This document shows positions 16,726 through 25,184 of a DNA stretch of 64,000 nucleotides, piece by piece (position 1 is the stretch's first letter; the number at the start of each line of letters is the position of its first letter). Source of the DNA: Oscillospiraceae bacterium (lineage in GTDB: Bacteria > Bacillota > Clostridia > Oscillospirales > Ruminococcaceae); the NCBI GenBank assembly GCA_017468365.1, contig JAFUIS010000010.1, forward strand, positions 84,537 through 148,536. Reading direction: 5' to 3'. Both the position numbers and the translations under genes were made by a program. Below the pieces are notes generated by a model that worked only from the letters and a program-made list of their open reading frames with translations, had not been told where the DNA came from and searched no databases.

Positions 16726-17568
16726 ATGGAATACGATAAAAAATCTTTTAAAACAGCCGCAAAAATAACCGCCGCATCCCTTTCTGAAAGCTGCGACCTT
16801 GAAAAAGAAGACGCGGTAAAAGCCGCAGAATTCCTTAAAGAAGTTTATGAAGGAATCGCAGAGCTTCGTGAAGATTGCGTAAAAGACGCTTTTAAAGCCG
16901 CCGGAAAAATTACCGCCGCCGCCTGCGAAGAAATGGAAGACCCCGAAGCAGAGGTTGCTGTCGAATTTTTCAAAACCGTTTATGAGGGCATCGCACCCAT
17001 TGCGGAAGAAGAGGATTTTGATGAGGATATCTTCAAATATGCCGCAAAAATAACTGCCGCGGCTTGCGAAGAAATGAAAGAACCGGATAAAGAAAAAGCC
17101 GAAAAGGCTGCCGAATTCCTTAAAACTCTTTATTGCGAACTTACCGCAGAACCTTGTGAAGAAGAGAAAGAAGACAAAGTCTGCGAATGTGAATGTGCCG
17201 CAGTAAACGGAAAATACGTCGTAAAAGAAACCGCATCCGGAGTAAGCTTCCGCCTTGTTGCCGGAAACGGCCAGGCAATCGGCGTTTCCGAAGTTTATTC
17301 TTCCCGTGCCGCACTTGAAAAAGGAATCGAATCCGTCCGCAAAAACGCTCCCATTGCAAACGTAGAAGACCAGACCGAAGAAAACTTTGAAAAAGCGGTC
17401 AATCCCAAATTTGAAATTTATAATGACAAAGCCGGCGAATTCCGCTTCCGCCTTAAAGCAAGAAACGGCGAAATAATCCTCGCTTCTGAAGGATATAAGA
17501 CCAAAGCTTCCTGCGAAAACGGAATCGCTTCCGTTTGCAAAAACGCACCCGCTGAAATCAAGGAGTGA
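16726..17568 (+). CDS. Protein with three helical repeats and two DUF1508 (YegP-like) domains
   Basis: 280 residues. The N-terminal half consists of three tandem repeats of about 48 residues, each with a core such as AAKITAAACEEM and AAEFLKTVYEGIA (about residues 4-52, 53-100, 101-147). A short Cys-rich linker (VCECECA) leads to two DUF1508 modules (about 165-210 and 225-272), each with the motif FRL-(V/K)A-GNG(Q/E)-I. DUF1508 proteins are small stress-associated proteins of unknown function, usually with one or two modules only. The start is ATG after AAGGAGG. It is followed after four bases by the deaminase gene, probably in the same transcript. The combination with helical repeats is unusual. 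Confidence 0.8.
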   Translation: MEYDKKSFKTAAKITAASLSESCDLEKEDAVKAAEFLKEVYEGIAELREDCVKDAFKAAGKITAAACEEMEDPEAEVAVEFFKTVYEGIAPIAEEEDFDEDIFKYAAKITAAACEEMKEPDKEKAEKAAEFLKTLYCELTAEPCEEEKEDKVCECECAAVNGKYVVKETASGVSFRLVAGNGQAIGVSEVYSSRAALEKGIESVRKNAPIANVEDQTEENFEKAVNPKFEIYNDKAGEFRFRLKARNGEIILASEGYKTKASCENGIASVCKNAPAEIKE

Positions 17569-17572
17569 TACC

Positions 17573-18067
17573 ATGGCAGAAGAAAGAAGAGACAAACACA
17601 ATTATTACCTCGACATCGCCGAAGCTGTTCTTGAACGCGGAACCTGCCTTCGCAGGAAATACGGTGCAATAATCGTAAAAAACGACCAGATAATCTCCAC
17701 CGGTTATGCCGGTGCACCCCGCGGCAGAAAGAACTGCAGCGACCTTGGCTGGTGCAGAAGAGAAAAACTCAATGTTCCCCGGGGCGAAAGATATGAACTT
17801 TGCCGCAGCGTTCATGCCGAAGCAAACGCAATCATCAGCGCCGCAAGAGAAAACATGATAGGCGCCACCCTTTATCTTGTGGGAAAAGAATGTTCCACCG
17901 GCGACTATGTCAAAAACGGAAGCTGCTGCAGCATGTGCAAGCGCATGGTAATCAACGCCGGCATCGATACCGTCGTTGTTCGCGACGACAGCCGCAAATT
18001 CCGTATCGTCAACGTAAACGACTGGATATATAACGACGATTCCCTTGACGACACCCTCGGTTACTGA
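17573..18067 (+). CDS. dCMP/cytidine deaminase family protein (ComEB-like)
   Basis: 164 residues with the zinc-dependent deaminase signature: HAEANAI (catalytic Glu in HAE, about residue 80) and, later, a CSMC pair at about 120 that supplies the other two zinc ligands. Additional Cys residues (NCSDLGWCRRE) fit the dCMP deaminase branch, which has a second structural zinc. dCMP deaminase makes dUMP for thymidylate synthesis. The start is ATG; the ribosome site AAGGAG is in the end of the previous gene. The stop is directly before a terminator. Confidence 0.88.
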   Translation: MAEERRDKHNYYLDIAEAVLERGTCLRRKYGAIIVKNDQIISTGYAGAPRGRKNCSDLGWCRREKLNVPRGERYELCRSVHAEANAIISAARENMIGATLYLVGKECSTGDYVKNGSCCSMCKRMVINAGIDTVVVRDDSRKFRIVNVNDWIYNDDSLDDTLGY

Positions 18068-18068
18068 T

Positions 18069-18099
18069 AAAAAAAGCACCGCAAAGCGGTGCTTTTTTT
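18069..18099. terminator. Bidirectional terminator between the deaminase and bcp
   Basis: AAAGCACCGC and GCGGTGCTTT arms flanked by A and T runs, placed between convergent genes. Confidence 0.92.
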
Positions 18100-18556
18100 A
18101 TTTTTTAAGATATTCAAGAATTTCGGCGGCGTTGGTATCCGGTTTTGCGTTGGGAACAACTTTTTCGATGACCCCGTTTTCGTCGATGACGAAAGTGGAA
18201 CGCACCGTTCCGAAATAAACTTTTCCGTAATTTTTCTTTTCCTGCCAGGCGCCGAATGCTTCGATGACCTTATGTTCCGGGTCCGCAAGAAGAATGAACG
18301 GAAGACCGAATTTTTCCGCAAATTTTACGTGGGAAGAAACGGAATCCTTGCTGATTCCGATAACGGCGGCATCAAGCTTTTTGAATTCCTCAAAATTTTC
18401 GGCAAAGGCGCAGGCCTGTCTTGTGCAGCCGGGGGTGTCATCTTTGGGGTAAAAATAAAGAACGACTTTTTTGCCGAAAAAATCCGAAAGTTTAACGGCG
18501 TTTCCGTCTTTATCAAAAAGCTCAAACTCCGGAGCTTTTGTTCCTTTTTCAAGCAT
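18098..18556 (-). CDS. bcp: Thioredoxin-dependent thiol peroxidase (Bcp/PrxQ)
   Basis: 152 residues. The peroxidatic Cys is in the motif YFYPKDDTPGCTRQACAF (PxxxTPGCT, about residue 45); the resolving Cys five residues later is present (C-T-R-Q-A-C). Also visible are APEFELFDKDGN at the start and GKVYFGTVRSTFVID near the end. Bcp reduces organic peroxides and H2O2 with thioredoxin. ATG 18556 follows GAGG. It is convergent with the deaminase and stands alone. Confidence 0.95.
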   Translation of the reverse strand: MLEKGTKAPEFELFDKDGNAVKLSDFFGKKVVLYFYPKDDTPGCTRQACAFAENFEEFKKLDAAVIGISKDSVSSHVKFAEKFGLPFILLADPEHKVIEAFGAWQEKKNYGKVYFGTVRSTFVIDENGVIEKVVPNAKPDTNAAEILEYLKK

Positions 18557-18618
18557 TTTTAAAAACCTCTTTTCGTGAAGATACCTAAACTTTATCACAA
18601 AACCGAAAAAACCGCAAC

Positions 18619-18653
18619 AAAAAAAGCGAAGCCTTTTTGGCTTCGCTTTTTTA
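18619..18653 (-). terminator. Terminator of the lipoprotein gene
   Basis: AAGCGAAGCC and GGCTTCGCTT arms with T/A runs, directly downstream of the lipoprotein stop on the minus strand. Confidence 0.9.
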
Positions 18654-20255
18654 TCAGTCATAAACTTTCATGGTAACGCCGCTTCCAAGTTCCTCAAGAA
18701 CAAAATCTTCCGGTTCTTCGTACCAGTCTTCTTTTTTGATATCAATGGTGCGGCCTTTATACCACTGCATTCCCACAAGATACCAGCCTTCGTGAAGACA
18801 GTTGGGGTCGATTATGCAGCCGGTGATGTCGTTTTGTCCAAGTTCGCCCGCAAAGTTTCCCATGCGGTTCGGCTCTTTATATTCATATTCAAGCCTTACG
18901 GCGCTTTTGCAGTCAACAATGTTTGCGCCAACATCGCCCACAAAACCGCCTATACCGCTGGGAAGAACGCCTTTGTTGGTGATTTTAAGGGTTCCGGTGG
19001 CTTCGCAGTCCCTAAGTTCGCTTCGGACCATTCCTGCAAAACCGCCGCTGTAAATGTTCGCGATAACGACAGCGTCGGAAGAACAGCCGGTGACTTTTGC
19101 GCTTTCTTCTTCAAGGCTTTCGCCTATCTGTCCTGCAAAACCGCCGACGTAGGAATATCCGTCAACGGTGCCTTCAAAACGGCAATTTTCAACAAAGGCG
19201 CCGCTGCAGATTTTTCCTGCAAAACCGCCGACTCTTCCGTTCTGGGTCTCGCCCATTTTTCCACCGTCGGAAACCGAGCCGCAGACCGTAAGATTCTGAA
19301 TATAAGCCTTGTGGCCTATCTGTCCGAAAAATCCGGTGTTGCTTCCGTAAGGATCGTTTTCAGAAAATACGATGTCAACGTTATAAATTTTAAAGCCCTG
19401 ACCGTCAAAAATTCCGTTGAAGCCGCCGGGCGCTTTTGCATATTTGAGCGCGTCGTCGAACCATTCGTTTCCGTAAGCGTGTCCTATGGGATCGATGGAA
19501 ACGCCTGTCATATCGATGTCGTTTTTAAGAACGTAATGTCCGTTGACCGCTTCGGGGTCATGGGCGTTCACCTTTTCGCAAAATTCAACAATGTCCTCGG
19601 GGGTGGAAAGATAGGTGACGGTTTCGCTGACGTCCATAGCGAAAGGTTCGACGCTTTCGTAGCGCCAGTAATATCCGCCGAGGGTGAGGGAAGAAGCTTC
19701 GCTCGAAAGAATCTCTTCGTCCGCTTCCTCTCTTACAAAGACGTATTTGCTGTCCACAAGGTCAACGCCGTCTCTTATCCTTTCGACGGTGAGCGAAACT
19801 TTTTCGTCGCTTATCTCATAGCCTTTTATTTCAATCTCAAGGTCGGCATCCGCGGGACTTACGTAACTGAAATAATCCGCCTGAAAAATCCCCATCCATT
19901 TGTCGTACATAAGTCTTATAAGCGGCTGACGGCGTCCGCTGTCATCGTCGGTGGCTCCGATATCATCGGAAAAAGCCGCCGCAAACTGCCAGCTTACGTA
20001 ATCGCTTCGGTCAAGAGGACGACCGTAGTTTCCGCGCTCATAAAGTATTACCTGGTATTCAAGAAGGCTGAGAAGCTCATCGTCCGAAGGCATTTTGCGA
20101 ACTACTTCCTTCGGTTCTTCCGGCTCGGAAGGTTCTTCCACAGGTTCTTCAACGATTTCGGAAGGCTCTTCCGCCGGTTCCTGCGGTGCTTCGGAAGAAC
20201 ATCCGCAAAGGAACAAAAGAACAAGGGCAAGCATCAAAAGAAAAACTTTTTTCAT
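18654..20255 (-). CDS. Surface lipoprotein with GLUG-like repeats
   Basis: 533 residues. A lipoprotein signal (MKKVFLLMLALVLLFLCGC, lipobox LCGC with Cys at about 19) is followed by a Glu/Pro-rich linker. A middle region of unknown fold comes next. The C-terminal half is a ladder of short repeats with the core GGFAG or TGFFGQIG (for example YVGGFAGQIGES, VGGFAGKICSGA, GIGGFVGDVG). This resembles GLUG-type adhesin repeats that form beta-helical rods. It probably sits on the outside of the membrane and binds a surface or ligand. I chose ATG 20255 because it creates the signal peptide and follows GGAG. No partner genes are adjacent. Confidence 0.82.
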   Translation of the reverse strand: MKKVFLLMLALVLLFLCGCSSEAPQEPAEEPSEIVEEPVEEPSEPEEPKEVVRKMPSDDELLSLLEYQVILYERGNYGRPLDRSDYVSWQFAAAFSDDIGATDDDSGRRQPLIRLMYDKWMGIFQADYFSYVSPADADLEIEIKGYEISDEKVSLTVERIRDGVDLVDSKYVFVREEADEEILSSEASSLTLGGYYWRYESVEPFAMDVSETVTYLSTPEDIVEFCEKVNAHDPEAVNGHYVLKNDIDMTGVSIDPIGHAYGNEWFDDALKYAKAPGGFNGIFDGQGFKIYNVDIVFSENDPYGSNTGFFGQIGHKAYIQNLTVCGSVSDGGKMGETQNGRVGGFAGKICSGAFVENCRFEGTVDGYSYVGGFAGQIGESLEEESAKVTGCSSDAVVIANIYSGGFAGMVRSELRDCEATGTLKITNKGVLPSGIGGFVGDVGANIVDCKSAVRLEYEYKEPNRMGNFAGELGQNDITGCIIDPNCLHEGWYLVGMQWYKGRTIDIKKEDWYEEPEDFVLEELGSGVTMKVYD

Positions 20256-20374
20256 TCTATCAACTCCTTTTTTGAAAAGGGAAAAAGGATTCTTACACCT
20301 ATATAGTGTATCAACTCCCGGAAAATGTTGCAACTTTTCTTTATAAAAAAGATAAAATGTTTTAAAAATATTTA

Positions 20375-20463
20375 TCCAAAGGTTCTTCGTCCCTCTGGAT
20401 AAAAGAAAAAGCAACAGACAAAAGTCTGTTGCTTTTTCTTTGGCGGAGAAGGAGGGACTCGAA
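20375..20463 (-). repeat. Downstream copy of the tRNA-Ser 3' end plus trailer (89 bp)
   Basis: This 89-bp segment is nearly identical (one difference visible) to 20623-20711. It contains the last 22 or so bases of the tRNA-Ser(GCU) gene (CCA end through the T-loop TCGAG), the following hairpin terminator GCAACAGAC/GTCTGTTGC, and a trailer with CCAGAGGGACGAAGAACC. Here the tRNA part stops at the T-arm and the sequence then diverges. The intervening 160 bases (20464-20622) show no gene. The stretch 20256-20374 is AT-rich and holds the lipoprotein gene's upstream region only. Confidence 0.85.
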
Positions 20464-20622
20464 TAAGCTTTTGCCTTCGGCAAAATCTTACCGATTTGTT
20501 CGGCACTCGCGCATTTTTGTTTTTTGTGCCGCCGAAAAAGTTTTCGGTCGCTTCGTTTACACTCACAAATCTCTCCGGCTGAAAAGGATTCACAGAATCC
20601 TTTTCTTAACGCCGTCGTCTTT

Positions 20623-20711
20623 TCCAAGGGTTCTTCGTCCCTCTGGATAAAAGAAAAAGCAACAGACAAAAGTCTGTTGCTTTTTCTTTGGCGGAGAAGG
20701 AGGGACTCGAA
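20623..20711 (-). repeat. Original copy of the tRNA-Ser 3' end plus trailer (89 bp)
   Basis: Partner of the repeat at 20375-20463. This copy is continuous with the intact tRNA-Ser(GCU) gene. A direct duplication of a tRNA 3' end in this orientation is what site-specific integration into a tRNA gene leaves behind. Confidence 0.85.
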
Positions 20712-20781
20712 CCCTCGCGCCAGTTTTGAGCCAGCCTACGCCCTTAGCAGGGGCGCCTCGTCACCACTTGAGTACTTCTCC
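20689..20781 (-). tRNA. tRNA-Ser(GCU)
   Basis: A complete class II tRNA on the minus strand. The acceptor GGAGAAG pairs with CTTCTCC, anticodon loop CTGCTAA gives GCU, a long variable arm is present, T-loop TTCGAGT, and the CCA end is encoded. A terminator hairpin (20409-20440 copy and 20660-20688) follows. Confidence 0.95.
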
Positions 20782-20829
20782 ATGGCAGCGTTCTCGCTTA
20801 AATATTCAGTTGCCTTTTTGGTAAGGTGT

Positions 20830-20916
20830 TGGCGGAGAGGATGGGATTCGAACCCATGGCTCTTTCGAGTCACCGGTTTTCAAGACCGGCTCCTTAAACC
20901 GCTCGGACACCTCTCC
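20830..20916 (-). tRNA. tRNA-Ser(UGA)
   Basis: A complete class II tRNA on the minus strand. Acceptor GGAGAGG/CCTCTCC, anticodon stem CCGGT/ACCGG with loop containing TGA, long variable arm, TTCGAAT T-loop, encoded CCA. It lies about 50 bases upstream of tRNA-Ser(GCU) and is probably co-transcribed with it. Confidence 0.95.
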
Positions 20917-21083
20917 ACGGCTGAATTATAATATATCATAAAAAAAGCCCCTCTGTCAACACTATTTTTCTATTTTTAAGGATTAATCATTCGACGAAAG
21001 TTTTCAAAAACCGCTTTCTAATTGTATTATGCCCGATATTATGCTATATTTAAACCGTATCCGACAAAAAAGGAGGCGCCGCC

Positions 21084-21989
21084 ATGAAAACTTTTGCCCT
21101 GGATTTTTATAAGGATTTTCACTGCATTATGGGCGACTGCAAGCACAGCTGCTGCATCGGCTGGGAAATCGATATCGACCCCGAAACCGCGGAATATTAC
21201 AAAAATACCCCCGGTGATTTTGGAAAAAGGCTCTGCGAAAATATCGATTTTCACGAAGAGGGCGGAACTTTTTGCCTTTGTGAAAACGAGCGCTGTCCGT
21301 TCCTTAACGAAAAAGGCCTTTGCGACATTATCATAAATCTCGGCGAAGAAGCCCTTTCACAGGTTTGCGACGACCACCCCCGCTTTCGGAATTTTTTTGA
21401 AAGCCGTACAGAAATCGGCATTGGACTTTGCTGCGAAGCGGCGGCAAAACTCCTTATCGATAAAAAATCTCCGGCAACCCTTGAGGTTATCGATGATGAC
21501 GGCGAAGAAACCGAACTCTCCGAAGAAGCCGAGTTTTTCGCCCTTCGGAAAAAAGTTTTTTCTGCTCTTCAAAACCGCGAAAAACCTTTCGGTGACCGCA
21601 TTTCGGAGATTCTTAAAACTTGTTCTGCAAGGCTTCCCGAAAAGGATTTTTCTGTTTGGGCAAAGATTTATAAAAAACTTGAAAGACTTGACGAAAGCTG
21701 GACGGATGTCCTTGAAAAAATCGAAAACTCCCCGGAGCTGCCGAAAGATTTTGATGAAACTTCCGCGGAGCAGCTTCTTTGGTACTTTCTTTTCCGCCAC
21801 CTTTCCGAGGCACCTTTTGACGGAAGGCTGAGCGAAAGAGCGGCTTTTGCCGTACTGAGTTTTTATATGACCGAAAAAGCCGCCGAACAGGTTGGAATTT
21901 ATGAAGCGGCGAGGCTTTATTCTTCCGAAATCGAATATTCTGACGAAAATATCGAAATACTGCTGGATATCATCAGCGAAGAGGTGTAA
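21084..21989 (+). CDS. FliB-like lysine N-methylase family protein
   Basis: 301 residues. The N-terminal Cys-rich region (FHCIMGDCKHSCCIGWEIDID, then CLCENERCPFL and GLCDI) matches the family named flagellin lysine-N-methylase FliB, in which the Cys residues are thought to hold an Fe-S cluster or zinc. Many Clostridia carry such proteins without a nearby flagellin, and none is encoded here, so the methylated target is uncertain. ATG 21084 follows AAGGAGGCG. It is followed after two bases by a MazG-like gene, and the three genes up to 22812 look like one operon. Confidence 0.8.
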   Translation: MKTFALDFYKDFHCIMGDCKHSCCIGWEIDIDPETAEYYKNTPGDFGKRLCENIDFHEEGGTFCLCENERCPFLNEKGLCDIIINLGEEALSQVCDDHPRFRNFFESRTEIGIGLCCEAAAKLLIDKKSPATLEVIDDDGEETELSEEAEFFALRKKVFSALQNREKPFGDRISEILKTCSARLPEKDFSVWAKIYKKLERLDESWTDVLEKIENSPELPKDFDETSAEQLLWYFLFRHLSEAPFDGRLSERAAFAVLSFYMTEKAAEQVGIYEAARLYSSEIEYSDENIEILLDIISEEV

Positions 21990-21991
21990 AA

Positions 21992-22342
21992 ATGAAACAG
22001 GAAACTATCGATATGGTCCTCAAATTCCGCGACGACCGCAACTGGCGCCAGTTCCATAATCCCAAAGATCTTGCGATTTCCGTTTCGCTCGAAGCGGCGG
22101 AACTTCTCGAGGTTTTTCAGTGGAGCGCCGGCGACCTTGTTTGCGAAGAGAAAAAGGACAAAATAAAAGAGGAACTTGCGGACGTTCTCAACTACTGCAT
22201 CCTTATGGCGGATGCCTGCGGACTCGACCTTGACGAGATAATTCAGGCGAAGGTAAAACGCAACTGCGAAAAATACCCCGTCGAACTCGCCTACGGAAGC
22301 AAGGAAAAATACACCGAACTGAAAAAAGAGGCAAAAAAATGA
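21992..22342 (+). CDS. MazG-like nucleotide pyrophosphohydrolase
   Basis: 116 residues, the usual length of the single-domain MazG-like group (RS21-C6/dCTPase-like). It has the metal-binding EExxE...ExxD arrangement: SLEAAELLEVFQW (about residues 31-43) and KEELADVLNYCILMAD (about 58-73), and W19-RQFHNPKDLA. These enzymes cleave (d)NTPs, often damaged or non-canonical, to monophosphates. ATG 21992 follows GAGGTG in the upstream gene's end. The stop overlaps the next gene by four bases. Confidence 0.9.
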   Translation: MKQETIDMVLKFRDDRNWRQFHNPKDLAISVSLEAAELLEVFQWSAGDLVCEEKKDKIKEELADVLNYCILMADACGLDLDEIIQAKVKRNCEKYPVELAYGSKEKYTELKKEAKK

Positions 22343-22812
22343 TGATAAGAGATTTGACCGCCGAAGATTTTTCCGCGGTGGATATGCTTATGGACGAACT
22401 GCATGCTCTGCATGCTGAAAAAAGACCGGATATTTACGTTCCCGCAAAGCAAATATATTCGAAAGAGCAGTTTGAAGAAATGCTCCAAAGCGAAAAAAAC
22501 TTTGCCATCGGAGCGGAAATCGACGGCAAACTTGCAGGGATATGCTTTTTCGAAGTTCGCCAAAGCGGCGGAAACGGCAAAAAAGGCGTGGCGCAAAACC
22601 GCATCGCTTTTGTAAATGATATCGTGGTGGCGGAAAAATTCCGCAGAAGAGGAATTGCAAAAGAGCTTTTTGCCGCTGCGGAAAAAACCGCAAAAGAAAA
22701 AGGCGCTGTGCGCATTGACCTTATGGTCTGGAACTTCAACGAAGACGCCCTTGGGTTTTATAAAGCCATGGGAATGGACGTTCAGAGATTCGTTCTTGAA
22801 AAACAGTTATAA
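22339..22812 (+). CDS. GNAT family N-acetyltransferase
   Basis: 157 residues with the GNAT fold: IRDLTAEDFSAVDMLM at the N-terminus, the beta4 strand NDIVVAEKFRRRGIAKELFAAAEKTAKEKGA carrying the acetyl-CoA loop (RRRGIAKE), and NEDALGFYKAMGM near the end. The substrate is unknown. It overlaps the MazG-like gene (ATGATG), with GAGG seven bases ahead, so it is translated from the same transcript. Confidence 0.9.
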   Translation: MMIRDLTAEDFSAVDMLMDELHALHAEKRPDIYVPAKQIYSKEQFEEMLQSEKNFAIGAEIDGKLAGICFFEVRQSGGNGKKGVAQNRIAFVNDIVVAEKFRRRGIAKELFAAAEKTAKEKGAVRIDLMVWNFNEDALGFYKAMGMDVQRFVLEKQL

Positions 22813-22850
22813 AAAAAGCACCCGCAGAAGCGGGTGCTTTTCTTTTTTTA
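22811..22850. terminator. Bidirectional terminator
   Basis: AAAGCACCCGC and GCGGGTGCTTTT arms between the convergent acetyltransferase and P-type ATPase genes. Confidence 0.9.
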
Positions 22851-22856
22851 AAAAAA

Positions 22857-24812
22857 TCATACTTTTGCGCGAAGAAGGCGGAGCGACCAGAGAACGGTAA
22901 GAAGGCAAACGCCCACGTCCGCAAAAACCGCAAGCCAGATAGGTGCGTAGCCGAGAGCTCCGAGAATGAGCACCGCAACCTTTACAGCCATAATGAAAAT
23001 GACATTCTGGCGAACGCATTCCATTATCTTTTTCGAAATGGCAACGGCCTTTGCAAGGGCGGAAATTCCGCCTTTCATAAGAACGATGTCGGCGGATTCT
23101 ATTGCCGCGTCGGTTCCCATGCCCATGGCGGCACCGATATCAGCAGCTGCGAGCACCGGAGCATCGTTGATGCCGTCGCCGGTGAAAACGGTGATGCCGG
23201 ACTTCTTGATTTCTTCTATCCTGTCAACTTTGTCTTCCGGCATAAGGGAGGCAAAATATCCGTCGATGCCGCATTCCGATGCGGTTTTTGATGCCGCGTG
23301 CTCATTATCTCCGGTGAGCATAAAGCAATGCTCAACTCCGAGCGTGCGAAGCTTTTGGGCGGTTTCAAAAGAATCTTCGCGAACGGTATCTTCAAGAAAA
23401 ATCGCGCCCGCATAAGTTCCGTTAACGGCGATATAAAGGTTTGCACCCCTTTCTTCGGGAAGAACGATGCTCATATGCTCAAAAAGTTTTTTGTTGCCGC
23501 AGACTATGTTTTTTCCTTCGGCAAAAACGCTCATTCCCTTGCCGGCAATCTCATTTGTTTCATCGGCGGCGGGGAAGGAAAGACCGCTTTCTTCGGCTTT
23601 TGCAGCCACGCATTTTGCAATGGGGTGGTCCGAAAGGGCTTCTGCGGAAGCGGCAAAGCGAAGGACATCCTTTTCGGAAAAACCTTCCGCCGTGCGGATT
23701 TCGGAAACGTGAAGTTTTCCGGAAGTAAGGGTGCCGGTCTTGTCAAAAACCGCGTTTTTAACTTTTGCAAGGCGCTCGCAATGTTCAGAACCTTTTATGA
23801 TAACTCCCATTTTCGAAGCGGAACCGATTCCTGCAAAATAGGCAAGAGGAATTGAAAGAACAAGGGCACAGGGACAGCTTGAAACAAGGAAGACTAACGC
23901 TCTGTGTGCGCTTTCAGAAACCGGAAGCCAGCCAAAAATCCAGGGAACAAGGAAAACCAGCGCCGCAAGAACGATTACGATAGGGGTATAAATTTCGGAA
24001 AAACGGGTGATGAATTTTTCGGTGACGCCTTTTTTTGCGGAAGCGCCTTCGACCATTTCGATTATTCTGGCGGCAGCGGAATCTCCGTAATCGCTGACGG
24101 TCTCACCGTGAACGGTGGTTCCGAGAACGACACATCCCGCCTTGAGGATTCCGCCTTTTTCTATCTGTACCGGAAGGCTTTCGCCGGTAAGAGCGGATGC
24201 ATCGGCGGTGGCGCTTTCGGAAAGAACACGGCAGTCAAGAGGAACTCTTTCGCCGACTTTGATCACAATTTCGCTGCCGACTTCAACTTCTTCGGCGGGA
24301 ACTTCTTCGATGTCGCCGTCGTTGGGACAAATTATATTGGCAGTGTCCGGGCGGATATCCGCAAGGGCGGCAATGTTCTTTTTGGAACGGTCAACGGCGA
24401 GTCCTTCAAGGTTTTCACCAAAAGTGAAAAGAAGCGCGACCATGGTGCCTTCGACGTATTCGCCGATGATAAAAGCGGCCGCAACGGCAATGGACATAAG
24501 GGTCTCTTCGCCGAAATGAAGATGCATAAGATCTTCAAAGCCTTCTTTAAGAACCTCTCTTCCGGCAACAAGAGTTACCGCAAGGCAGATGAAAAGCGCA
24601 AAAGGCTTAAAAAGCGGAATGAACGAAAGTGCAAAGACAAAGGCGCAGATTCCGATGAGGATAAGTTCCTTTTTGATTTCATCGCTGTCTTTTCCGCCGT
24701 GACAGGCACAGCCGTGTTTGTGACATTCGCAGTGGTCGTTGTGGCATCCGCAGTGGTCATCGTGGCAGTGATGATGTTCGTGTTCGCAATGGTCGTGACA
24801 ATGATCAGCCAT
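22857..24812 (-). CDS. Heavy-metal P1B-type ATPase (Zn/Cd-type exporter)
   Basis: 651 residues. The N-terminus is a His/Cys-rich tail (alternating H, C and D/E over about residues 4-40) in place of the usual HMA fold; this likely collects Zn2+, Cd2+ or Co2+. The membrane part has the ion motif SSCPCALV (about 342), typical of Zn/Cd/Pb ATPases. Catalytic motifs are TGES (actuator), DKTGTLTSG (about 386) and TGDGINDAPVLAAADIG (about 570), with the HP locus SDHPIAK. It expels divalent toxic metals. The ArsR regulator gene directly upstream, with two or three bases between, shares its transcript and should derepress it on metal excess. Confidence 0.95.
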   Translation of the reverse strand: MADHCHDHCEHEHHHCHDDHCGCHNDHCECHKHGCACHGGKDSDEIKKELILIGICAFVFALSFIPLFKPFALFICLAVTLVAGREVLKEGFEDLMHLHFGEETLMSIAVAAAFIIGEYVEGTMVALLFTFGENLEGLAVDRSKKNIAALADIRPDTANIICPNDGDIEEVPAEEVEVGSEIVIKVGERVPLDCRVLSESATADASALTGESLPVQIEKGGILKAGCVVLGTTVHGETVSDYGDSAAARIIEMVEGASAKKGVTEKFITRFSEIYTPIVIVLAALVFLVPWIFGWLPVSESAHRALVFLVSSCPCALVLSIPLAYFAGIGSASKMGVIIKGSEHCERLAKVKNAVFDKTGTLTSGKLHVSEIRTAEGFSEKDVLRFAASAEALSDHPIAKCVAAKAEESGLSFPAADETNEIAGKGMSVFAEGKNIVCGNKKLFEHMSIVLPEERGANLYIAVNGTYAGAIFLEDTVREDSFETAQKLRTLGVEHCFMLTGDNEHAASKTASECGIDGYFASLMPEDKVDRIEEIKKSGITVFTGDGINDAPVLAAADIGAAMGMGTDAAIESADIVLMKGGISALAKAVAISKKIMECVRQNVIFIMAVKVAVLILGALGYAPIWLAVFADVGVCLLTVLWSLRLLRAKV

Positions 24813-24815
24813 GGT

Positions 24816-25157
24816 TCAGTCCTCCTCTGCGTGGGAAATTCCGGTATAAAGAATTGCGCCGATATGGGCGTCGTCAAGGGAATAATATATCTGTTTTCCT
24901 TCGCGGCGGCTTTTGATAAGCCTTGCGGATTTCAGCACCGCAAGCTGGTGCGAAACCGCCGACTGGTTCATTTCAAGAAGATCGCAAAGACAGCAAACGC
25001 ACATTTCGCCTTCAGAAAGGGCGGAAAGAATGCGTATCCTTGTTTTATCACCGAAAACCTTGAAGACCTCGGCGGTTTTTTCAAGAATTTCTTCCGAAGG
25101 CATATTCGCTTTCGTCTGTTCTATTATATGGGCGTGTTCGGGGTGAATATCAGCCAA
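24816..25157 (-). CDS. ArsR/SmtB-family metal-sensing repressor
   Basis: 113 residues. The winged helix-turn-helix is clear: EVFKVFGDKTRIRILSALSEGEMCVCCLCDLLEMNQSAVSHQLAVLKSARLI. The alpha3 metal site ELCVCDL of cadmium sensors appears as EMCVCCLCDLL, and the C-terminal helix has DDAHIGAIL-YTGISHAEED with His residues for an alpha5-type site. An N-terminal HPEHAHI adds more His. It most likely represses itself and the P-type ATPase until Zn/Cd binds. TTG 25157 follows AAGGAGCG; the ATG at 25190 lies inside the operator and has no ribosome site. Confidence 0.9.
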   Translation of the reverse strand: MADIHPEHAHIIEQTKANMPSEEILEKTAEVFKVFGDKTRIRILSALSEGEMCVCCLCDLLEMNQSAVSHQLAVLKSARLIKSRREGKQIYYSLDDAHIGAILYTGISHAEED

Positions 25158-25184
25158 AAAACTTCGCTCCTTTTTGTGAGATAT

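Noticed and set aside
20524-20931. An open frame of 135 codons containing RRRRDSNPRASFEPAYALS.
   Set aside because: It lies antisense over the two tRNA-Ser genes; this peptide is a well-known false gene produced by tRNA sequence.
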